Shown here: positions 1 to 5,332 of the stretch, in pieces
Position numbering within the stretch: the stretch's first letter is position 1
Layout: each line of letters starts with the position of its first letter
Assembly (NCBI GenBank): GCA_002691365.1
Contig: NZHL01000015.1
Location: 1 to 5,332 of the forward strand
From: Fidelibacterota bacterium
GTDB taxonomy: Bacteria > Fidelibacterota > Marinisomatia > Marinisomatales > S15-B10
DNA: 5,332 bases
Direction: 5' to 3'
Program-made: the position numbers and the translations under genes
The notes under the pieces: model-generated
The model's database searches: none
Told to the model about the DNA's origin: nothing
Seen by the model: the letters and a program-made list of their open reading frames with translations, nothing else

Positions 1-439
1 AGATATCTTCTGAAGTAACAGTTACCACACTAGCAGATTTGTCCATCTCAATTACTTCTCTCGCAGCAGTAACAACGACTTCCTCACCAGCAACGGCCTC
101 TGTTTCTAAGGTTACATTAACTGGTGTAGTATGTCCTGAACTAATCTGAACACCTTCAACAGTAGTTGTCTTATAACCCATTACCTGCACAACAACGTTG
201 TATGAACCCGGTACTAAATTAAGAATGAAGTAATCTCCTTCTTCATCAGCAGCGGCACCAAACGAAGTACCTTGTACAAGCACGTTTGCTCCAGGCAATG
301 CTTGTCCATCACCATCTGTAATCTTACCTGATATTTTACCTGTTGTCGTCTGTGCTGTAATCACATTCGAAAAAGCAACAAACGCAAAAAGCGTAATACC
401 AGAAATAATTGTTAACAATTTTGATTTATTATTTATCAT
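1..439 (-). CDS. TonB-dependent outer-membrane receptor, N-terminal part (runs off the window)
   Basis: The 146 complete codons read from ATG at 439 stay open to the window edge. Residues 1-29 form a signal peptide (hydrophobic LLTIISGITLFAFVAF core, cleavage likely after ITA at 27-29). Residues about 34-112 look like a carboxypeptidase-regulatory-like beta-sandwich domain: GKITDGDGQALPGANV, then GTSFGAAADEEGDYFI and LVPGSYNVVV. A TonB-box-like EEVVVTAARE follows at 119-128, then the start of the plug domain (SASVVTVTSEDI at 135-146). This order is typical of SusC-like and related receptors that import large substrates across the outer membrane using TonB energy; the substrate cannot be told from this part. 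An in-frame ATG lies 12 codons upstream at 475. I prefer 439 because AGGGG precedes it by about 11 bases and the signal peptide then has normal length. The first 120 bases have 50 G or C, much more than the neighbouring genes. Confidence 0.93.
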   Translation of the reverse strand, partial: MINNKSKLLTIISGITLFAFVAFSNVITAQTTTGKISGKITDGDGQALPGANVLVQGTSFGAAADEEGDYFILNLVPGSYNVVVQVMGYKTTTVEGVQISSGHTTPVNVTLETEAVAGEEVVVTAAREVIEMDKSASVVTVTSEDI

Positions 440-505
440 GATTGTCTTTTCCCCTGTTGTTAATAATTTTTTCATATTTTATAAATTTTCTAAAATTAAT
501 TAGAA

Positions 506-531
506 CGGCCCGAATAAGGGACAACGCTCCC
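506..531 (-). promoter_or_regulatory. GC-rich leader segment with two competing short hairpins
   Basis: In the predicted receptor mRNA leader, GGGA (531-528) can pair with TCCC (521-518). The same CCC (520-518) can instead pair with the GGG at 511-509. The two stems exclude each other and sit in a small GC-rich island at the very 5' end of the predicted transcript, in otherwise very AT-rich DNA. Each stem is only 3-4 base pairs, so a regulatory role is speculative. It matches no riboswitch class that I recognise. Confidence 0.2.
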
Positions 532-539
532 ACTAATAA

Positions 540-569
540 AGTCTAAGAACTTCTAGTGAGATATGTCAA
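540..569 (-). promoter_or_regulatory. Sigma70-type promoter of the TonB-dependent receptor gene
   Basis: On the minus strand a perfect TTGACA (569-564) is followed after 18 bases by TAGACT (545-540), which matches the -10 consensus at 4 of 6 positions. An eight-A tract at 578-571 lies just upstream of the -35 box and resembles an UP element. Transcription would begin near 533, giving a leader of about 94 bases before the ATG at 439. The -35 box is of classical type, unlike the TAnnTTTG promoters of many Bacteroidetes. Confidence 0.65.
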
Positions 570-736
570 GTTTTTTTTCACAAATAATGACTAAAAAAAT
601 ATTTAAGAGTATCAAAAAAATAACAACATATAATTTTTTATTAATATTTATCTATTTAAAATTTTAATGCAATTTCTATATTATTCTTAAAATTTTAAAA
701 TATTAGATTGGTATTAGGAAAAAATTATTTTTCTCA

Positions 737-779
737 AATAGTATAAAATTGGGAAAAATTATTTTTACTATTTCCCAAA
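737..779. terminator. Possible terminator hairpin downstream of the TPR gene (weak)
   Basis: TTGGGAAA (750-757) and TTTCCCAA (772-779) form an 8-base stem with a 14-base loop. On the minus strand the stem is followed by TTTTAT, so it could end the operon about 150 bases after the TPR stop codon. On the plus strand an eight-T run begins seven bases after it. An alternative stem pairs AAATAGTA (737-744) with TACTATTT (767-774) and excludes the first. The T-tract is short and the stem has only three G-C pairs, so the assignment is tentative. Confidence 0.35.
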
Positions 780-829
780 AAGTCATTTTTTTTAATTATT
801 GTAATTAAAGATTATAGTGGTAGAATTTA

Positions 830-860
830 TTTTAATTATTTTTAATTATTTTTAATTATA
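830..860. repeat. Three tandem copies of a 10-base AT repeat
   Basis: TTTAATTATT occurs at 831-840 and 841-850, and again at 851-860 with its last base changed to A. A further exact copy lies at 791-800, in phase with the array at a distance of 40 bases. The 10-base period is close to one helical turn. It may bend DNA or be simple slippage in an AT-rich spacer. Confidence 0.7.
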
Positions 861-927
861 CGTCGACAAAAATAAATGTAAGGAAATTATTAATTGGAAT
901 TTGAGTTGAATGATAAAAAAAATAATA

Positions 928-2166
928 TTAATTCAAATCATAGAAAGGAAGTTGTTCTATTTTGGATAAACTTTCCAAATATTTTATAGCAGTTTTATCA
1001 TCTGGATTTATTTCGATAGTTTTTTTCCAACACCTTCTAGCATTATTAAATTTTCCTTGATAAGCATAAATAAGTCCTAAATTAAACCATATATCTGACT
1101 TTGAATTATCATTTGATAAGATAGCTTGATAATACTTTATACTAGAAATAGTATCTTCATTAGATATCGCCAAAAAAGCAAGATTTTGTTTTAAATCAAG
1201 ATTATTTGAATCTAAATGATCAACAATTTTAAAAACCTCATATGCTTCAGAATAGTTTTCTATTGATTGTAAAGCTATTCCCATATTTAACCAATCCGAA
1301 ATATTTTCAGGATTTGACTTTAAATTTTCTTGAAAAAAACCAATTCTAGTATTTGCCTGCTGAAGAGTATCTGCTCTTAATAAATATTTATCTGCTTCCT
1401 CTTTTTTACCTAACCTCAATAAAAGCTGACCTAAGTTATAATGAGATGCATAATGCCACTTGTTAACCTTAACAACATTATTCAAGTAAAATAAGGATTC
1501 ATTTAAATCTCCTGTTTTAAATAACAACGTTCCATAATTCAATTGATAATCCCAATTATTGGGTTCTATACTTAAAGCTTTCCTCATAAAATTTTTTGCT
1601 TTTTTAATATCTCCGTTATCACGATAAATTTTACCAATCAACATAAATGCCTCGGATGCTAAACTATCAATTAAAATTGATTTTTGAAGCACAACTAAAG
1701 CACTATCAATCTCGTAAATATTAGCATATGCAACACCTAATTTTGTTAAAACATTAGGGGATGAATAATTTTTTTCCTCATTTTTATAATATTTTACCGC
1801 ATTAGAATATTCCCCTTTTGCCAATGCAATATTTCCTAAATTAAAATTTGCACTTCTAAAATTTGGCACTTTTTTCAAAACACTTTTGTATAAAGAATCT
1901 GCAACATCAAATTGATTAAGATCTTCATAAATCATTCCTTTGACAAAAACAGGATAAACTAAATTTTTATCAATACTTAAAGCACTATCTACAAAACTAA
2001 TAGATGATTGATAGTTACCCCTACTTAGATTTATTTGAGATTTTTCAAGAAGGACAATAATTTTCTGAGCATTAATAAATTCCTCATCAGAAAGCGAATC
2101 ACTATCATATCTTTCCGAACAAGAAAAAAATAAAATTACAAACACTAAAAATATTTTAAAATTCAT
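928..2166 (-). CDS. TPR-repeat lipoprotein
   Basis: This 412-residue protein begins with a lipoprotein signal (hydrophobic IFLVFVILFFS followed by Cys16), so it should be exported and lipid-anchored. The rest is almost entirely tetratricopeptide repeats. About ten 34-residue units can be traced at roughly 38-71, 72-105, 106-131, 138-171, 172-205, 206-239, 240-273, 289-322, 323-353 and 357-390. The last is near canonical (IWFNLGLIYAYQGKFNNARR, then W, then IEINPDD). No catalytic domain is visible, so it is probably a protein-binding scaffold; its partner is unknown. It starts 21 bases after the stop codon of the FG-GAP/ASPIC-UnbV gene on the same strand, with no terminator or clear Shine-Dalgarno between, so the two are likely co-transcribed. 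TPR proteins are common neighbours of CRTAC1-type proteins, which makes a joint envelope complex plausible but unproven. The stop codon is TAA. Confidence 0.9.
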   Translation of the reverse strand: MNFKIFLVFVILFFSCSERYDSDSLSDEEFINAQKIIVLLEKSQINLSRGNYQSSISFVDSALSIDKNLVYPVFVKGMIYEDLNQFDVADSLYKSVLKKVPNFRSANFNLGNIALAKGEYSNAVKYYKNEEKNYSSPNVLTKLGVAYANIYEIDSALVVLQKSILIDSLASEAFMLIGKIYRDNGDIKKAKNFMRKALSIEPNNWDYQLNYGTLLFKTGDLNESLFYLNNVVKVNKWHYASHYNLGQLLLRLGKKEEADKYLLRADTLQQANTRIGFFQENLKSNPENISDWLNMGIALQSIENYSEAYEVFKIVDHLDSNNLDLKQNLAFLAISNEDTISSIKYYQAILSNDNSKSDIWFNLGLIYAYQGKFNNARRCWKKTIEINPDDKTAIKYLESLSKIEQLPFYDLN

Positions 2167-2187
2167 GATTCAATAGTTTTAATTAAG

Positions 2188-4611
2188 TTAATTACTAGAG
2201 GAAGTAAATGTTTCATAACTTTGATTGTTTTCTGTTATTATTAAATGTTGATTAACTTTAATATTCGAAAAGCTTTGGGTATTACCAGATGGCCAATATA
2301 TTTTTATATTATCTATAAGCTTTATTTCATTTAAACCAAAATGTGCTAATGATGGTGATTGTGAACGATAAGTATTTATTGGGTAAACTTCCCTTACAAA
2401 ACTTTGGCTTTTAGCGTTAATTTCAATCTTTGAACCAATACCAAAACTATTACTCTCAACACCCCTAAGACTTATTTTGATATAATTTAATTTTGGAAAA
2501 TTGTTCTTAAAAATTTTAAGTGGACCTCCACCGACTTGTCTAACAATCAGCTCATTCATTCCATCATTGTTTAAATCAGCTGAAATAACACTTCTTCCAT
2601 CTCCATCAGTATCAGTTCCTGATATGAAACTTACATCAAAAAAATTTTCTCCTAGATGATTTATATAAAATCTATTACGCTCAAATGCACTCAGATTTTC
2701 ATTTGATGCAATAGTCCATGGACTCTCTTCCCAAAATTCTCCCAATTTTTCATTTGGAGTTCCAGGAGGTGGAATTTTACAACTTCTATCAAAGGGTTGT
2801 GACACGACACCCTGCCATAAACATGATCAGCCATCAGGTTTTTCTCTATTTCTACTAACGAATCCTGATGTAGTATATATATCCAGCCATGAATCATTGT
2901 TCAAATCACTCATAATAGGACCATAACCCCATCCAACAGATGCTAAATTATACTTATCTGCCATTTTTTCAAATTTTAAGTCTCCTAAATTTGAATATAA
3001 TTGACTCCCTCTAACCATACTTTTTAATTCTGACATTACTTTTTTATCAAATGAATTTTCTTTTAAGTTTGAAATTACTCTTGTACCTGCACTTGAATAC
3101 ATACTTGAAACATAAATATCTATATTTTTATCATTATTAAAATCGCCACTTGCTAAACCCATAGAACCAAAATCTGATGCAAATTCAGCAATCATGATTT
3201 TTTTAAATTTACCTTTTTTATCATTTACCAATAAAATCCCATTTCCAAATTCATGAATCAAATAAATATCTGGCCAAAAATCATTGTTAAAATCTGAAAA
3301 AACTGTAGTAAAAACGGATCTTTTCTCACCAAATGCATTAGCTTTTTTTGTAACATCCTCAAAAATAAAATTACCTTCATTTTTTAAAAGTTGCGTTTCA
3401 TAATTATCTTCCATTTTTCCATTAATCCATGATCCACCGTCAGGATTAGGACTTGATCTGCAAATATAAAGATCTACTAAACCATCTCTATCATAATCAC
3501 CTATAGAAATCGAACTAAAATTTTGAGTTTCTCTTAAATTCCCCAATTTAGAAAGATTTGAAGACCTACTAACATTGACAAAATTTTTACCAGAATTGTT
3601 TTTAAAAATCAATCCAGGACCTATAATAATATCTTCCCAACCATCATTATCAAGATCTGCAATCGCAACTAATGACGGAGATTGCAAAGGAGGCAAACCA
3701 ACTTCATCAGTTGAATTTTTAAAAACACCCTCTTTGGTCCCTTTAAACAAAATAAAACCTCTATAATGAGTAACATCATCAATTAATAAATCAATAAAAC
3801 CATCTTTATTGTAGTCAAAAGAATATACTCCTCCAGTATTAGGAATAGTTCTATTTGCAGGAGATTTCCAATTATCATGAAACTCAGAAATATCCACTCC
3901 AAAATCAAAAGTATTATCGGTCATTAAAAAATTTTTGGATGATGAAGTGTTATAATGAACTACTATTATAGATTTAATCCAATTTCCGTTTGAGATAAAT
4001 ACTGGTTCCGGTTTTTTTATTGTTGTAAGAAAAATATAGTTATCTTCACTAAATCCAAAATTAGATTTTCCCGAAATATTTATTTTGAGTTTAATTTTCC
4101 AATATCCATCATAATTATCCCTATCAACTGGCTCTAACTTTGAAAATTTGATTTTAACTTTTGGTTCATTAACAAAATTTGATGATTTTAATCTTATCCA
4201 TTTTAAAAAAGATACTTTATCAACTATGTTATAGTTTAGATCTATTGATTGAAGTTTACTTGAATTAAAAGATGAACTTTCCAGATTTATTTCTTTCATT
4301 TGATTTGGAATTGATGCACTAAAATCATTCATTAATAAAAAATCTAAATCTTTCATTTTGTTAGACTGTAATACTTGTTTTAAATTTTTTAATCCAAAAG
4401 AATTAAGTTCAGTAGCTTTTTGTTCAATATCCCATATATATTTTCTTTGATTTTCTGATAAGGCTAGCCCTGGAAGAATTAGACTTTCATTATTCAAAAT
4501 GGATGAATTATTTACATTTTCATTTATGGAATTATTATTTGTATTATTAAAGTAAACAAATAATAAAATTGAAATCAAAATTATTGGTCCGATTATAAGT
4601 ATCTTTTTCAT
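2188..4611 (-). CDS. FG-GAP repeat and ASPIC/UnbV (CRTAC1-type) protein, candidate selenoprotein with in-frame TGA at residue 595
   Basis: Read through one TGA, this is an 807-residue protein. Residues 1-20 are a hydrophobic export signal or membrane anchor without a lipobox Cys. Residues about 45-235 are a module I do not recognise. Calcium-binding-like FG-GAP/VCBS loops follow at 266-274 (DYNKDGFID), 319-327, 372-380, 440-448, 490-498, 569-577 and 679-687, indicating a beta-propeller. The ASPIC/UnbV domain is at about 707-794 (GIGSKI at 724, FGL at 758, WPSG at 773). The TGA (2829-2827) lies in DG-[TGA]-SCLW, between the last two FG-GAP loops. Standard calling instead gives a 594-residue gene (4611-2827) and a 205-residue gene from GTG at 2805 (to 2188). 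They share one frame and the second lacks any export signal, so one protein fits better. Residue 595 is probably selenocysteine, forming Sec-Ser-Cys. A nonsense mutation is the main alternative. The molecular function is unknown; it should act outside the cytoplasm. Confidence 0.8.
2785..2829 (-). promoter_or_regulatory. Candidate Sec codon (TGA, 2829-2827) with SECIS-like hairpin
   Basis: Just after the TGA the mRNA can fold into one hairpin. The upper stem pairs A2813-U2793, three G-C pairs (2812-2810 with 2794-2796), U2809-A2797, then after a bulged A2798 G2808-C2799 and U2807-A2800. The apical loop CGUGUC (2806-2801) has G as its second base. The lower stem, across an internal loop, pairs 2821-2817 with 2785-2789 (one G-U). 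Twenty bases separate the TGA from the loop. Known bacterial SECIS elements lie directly 3' of the UGA with a G-bearing small apical loop at about this distance, where SelB binds. The fold was done by eye, with no energy calculation. Confidence 0.6.
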
Positions 4612-4656
4612 TAATGATTTTTAAATAATTATATTATAATTTAATATTATTTTGGT

Positions 4657-4686
4657 ATTGTATACTAAAATTGAATTTTATGTAAA
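4657..4686 (-). promoter_or_regulatory. Sigma70-type promoter of the FG-GAP/ASPIC-UnbV and TPR genes
   Basis: On the minus strand TTTACA (4686-4681; 5 of 6 to TTGACA) is followed after 18 bases by TACAAT (4662-4657; 5 of 6 to TATAAT). Transcription would start near 4650, leaving a leader of about 38 bases before the ATG at 4611. No strong Shine-Dalgarno is seen before that ATG. The promoter lies in the 119-base gap shared with the divergent MORN-repeat lipoprotein gene. Confidence 0.55.
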
Positions 4687-4720
4687 TTAAATTAGTAATT
4701 TTTGAGCTACTTCTAACTAA

Positions 4721-4725
4721 AAGGA
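4721..4725 (+). promoter_or_regulatory. Ribosome binding site of the MORN-repeat lipoprotein
   Basis: AAGGA ends five bases before the ATG at 4731, a standard Shine-Dalgarno with good spacing. It fixes the start, which also gives a correct lipoprotein signal. It is the clearest ribosome binding site in the window; the two minus-strand operon genes lack a comparable one. I see no strong plus-strand promoter in 4612-4720. Confidence 0.7.
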
Positions 4726-4730
4726 TCATT

Positions 4731-5332
4731 ATGAAAAAAAAATTTATTATACTAAGTATCATTCTTATCTCATGTCAAAATAACAATACATCTAATAAAA
4801 ACATTGATATAATTTACTATGATTCAGGTGAAAAAAAAGAACAAGGTGAACTTTTTGAAGGAGAAAAAGAAGGTAAATGGACATCATGGTACAAAAATGG
4901 AGCAATAAAATCTCAAGGTTATTTTAAAGATGGCTTAATGAATGGTATTCATCAACACTGGAGTGAAGATGGAATTTTATTAAAAAAATATATTTATAAA
5001 AATAATGAAATGGATGGCCTACAACAAGAATGGTTTACTGATGGTAAACCTGGGGCCCAATGGGATTATAAAAATGGAGAAATGCATGGACGTCATGTAG
5101 AATGGTATCATAATGGATTTAAAAAACTTCAAGGCACTAGAAATAAAAACTCAATGGAAGGCACATGGACATATTGGTATGAAAATGGACAAAAAAGAGG
5201 TGTCAGAACAATTTTAAACAAAAAACTTGAAGGCCTTACTTATGAATGGTACTCGAATGGAAACTTAAGAACAAAAGGTATGTTTAAAAATGGTTCAGGC
5301 AATGGAACCTGGAATCAATATTGGCCTAATGG
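4731..5332 (+). CDS. MORN_2-type repeat lipoprotein, N-terminal part (runs off the window)
   Basis: The frame stays open for 200 codons to the window edge. Residues 1-14 are a lipoprotein signal with a textbook lipobox (LIS before Cys15), so the protein should be lipid-anchored in the envelope. From about residue 38 it consists of degenerate 20-25-residue repeats of the form GxW..WY.NG..K..G.FK.G..nG, for example GKWTSWYKNGAIKSQGYFKD at 48-67, and again with WF.DGK at 101-106, EWYHNGFKK at 124-132, YWYENGQKR at 148-156 and EWYSNGNLR at 172-180. This matches the MORN_2/YwqK-like repeat family, which folds as stacked beta-hairpins; the 'antitoxin' name often given to it does not establish a role. 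No enzyme domain is visible in this part. It is transcribed divergently from the FG-GAP gene and has its own Shine-Dalgarno, so it is probably a separate unit. Confidence 0.9.
   Translation, partial: MKKKFIILSIILISCQNNNTSNKNIDIIYYDSGEKKEQGELFEGEKEGKWTSWYKNGAIKSQGYFKDGLMNGIHQHWSEDGILLKKYIYKNNEMDGLQQEWFTDGKPGAQWDYKNGEMHGRHVEWYHNGFKKLQGTRNKNSMEGTWTYWYENGQKRGVRTILNKKLEGLTYEWYSNGNLRTKGMFKNGSGNGTWNQYWPN

Larger units (their letters stand above)
570..927. other. Gene-free AT-rich spacer between the receptor promoter and the TPR gene
   Basis: No credible gene is visible here on either strand. The spacer holds two copies of a 12-base palindrome (656-667 and 687-698), a 13-base direct repeat (721-733 and 755-767), overlapping inverted repeats (737-779), a run of three 10-base tandem repeats (830-860), and an isolated GTCGAC palindrome (862-867). 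An eight-T tract on the minus strand (922-915) follows the TPR stop codon after five bases but lacks a convincing stem. The region must contain the 3' end of the minus-strand operon and the upstream region of the receptor promoter. Confidence 0.6.

Noticed and set aside
440..475. Longer receptor start at ATG 475
   Set aside because: In frame, but without a clear Shine-Dalgarno, and it would put 12 extra residues before an already complete signal peptide.
913..930. Terminator at the eight-T tract just after the TPR stop codon
   Set aside because: The only stems available upstream are A-T pairs or a 6-base pair stem that encloses the T-tract itself, so it does not meet the usual stem-then-T layout.
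910..969. Plus-strand 19-codon frame beginning ATGATAAAAAAA
   Set aside because: Very short, antisense to the TPR gene end, no Shine-Dalgarno, and lysine/isoleucine content expected from AT-rich DNA.
2188..2805. Separate 205-residue ASPIC/UnbV gene starting at GTG 2805
   Set aside because: It continues the frame of the upstream FG-GAP gene across a single TGA, has no export signal, and its GTG lies within a smooth continuation of the sequence. CAGGG upstream could act as a weak ribosome binding site, so independent translation is not fully excluded.
2827..2829. TGA as Trp or Gly through an altered genetic code
   Set aside because: Only one in-frame TGA exists in about 1,560 codons of AT-rich genes, while every Trp is TGG and Gly codons are normal. 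A general reassignment would give many TGAs.
2691..2897. Minus-strand open frame of 68 codons across the TGA site
   Set aside because: It lies in another frame over the FG-GAP/ASPIC-UnbV gene and shows no domain or start signal; it is a shadow.
3575..3766. Plus-strand open frame of 63 codons
   Set aside because: Antisense to the FG-GAP repeats, with no ribosome binding site and low-complexity content; it is a shadow.
1..5332. tRNA, rRNA, CRISPR array, transposase or attachment sites
   Set aside because: None was seen on either strand: no spaced identical repeats, no mobile-element genes, and no cloverleaf-like or rRNA-like sequence.

Overview
The window is AT-rich bacterial DNA. It holds one outward-facing gene start at each edge and a minus-strand gene cluster between them. 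A TonB-dependent receptor with a carboxypeptidase-regulatory-like N-terminal domain, two lipoproteins, and a long FG-GAP/ASPIC-UnbV (CRTAC1-type) exported protein point to a Gram-negative of the Bacteroidota/FCB sphere. A marine, small-genome type lineage such as Marinimicrobia would fit. This placement is inference from gene content and AT bias only; no phylogenetic marker gene is present.

Layout. Positions 1-439 (minus) are the first 146 codons of a TonB-dependent receptor, preceded by a good sigma70-type promoter at 540-569. Positions 570-927 are a gene-free, extremely AT-rich stretch with short repeats and weak hairpins. Positions 928-2166 (minus) encode a TPR-repeat lipoprotein. Positions 2188-4611 (minus) encode an 807-residue FG-GAP/ASPIC-UnbV protein whose frame is interrupted once, by a TGA at 2827-2829. 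A promoter at 4657-4686 probably drives this gene and the TPR gene behind it. Positions 4731-5332 (plus) are a divergent MORN-type repeat lipoprotein that runs off the window.

The main result is the in-frame TGA. Conventional gene calling gives two adjacent genes: a 594-residue FG-GAP protein that stops just after its last FG-GAP repeat, and a 205-residue protein starting at a GTG and carrying the ASPIC/UnbV domain. The two are in the same frame, with only 7 sense codons between the TGA and the GTG. Joined, they make one protein of the expected CRTAC1-type architecture. The TGA lies in Asp-Gly-[TGA]-Ser-Cys-Leu-Trp. It is followed by a hairpin whose position and G-containing apical loop fit a bacterial SECIS element. 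Trp is TGG at every other place in the window, so a general reassignment of TGA is unlikely. I therefore interpret the gene as a candidate selenoprotein with a Sec-x-Cys motif; a simple nonsense mutation remains the main alternative.

How the genes may work together is inferred. The FG-GAP protein and the TPR lipoprotein look co-transcribed and both are exported or membrane-anchored, so they may form a cell-envelope assembly. The receptor and the MORN lipoprotein have their own promoters or start signals and are probably independent units.
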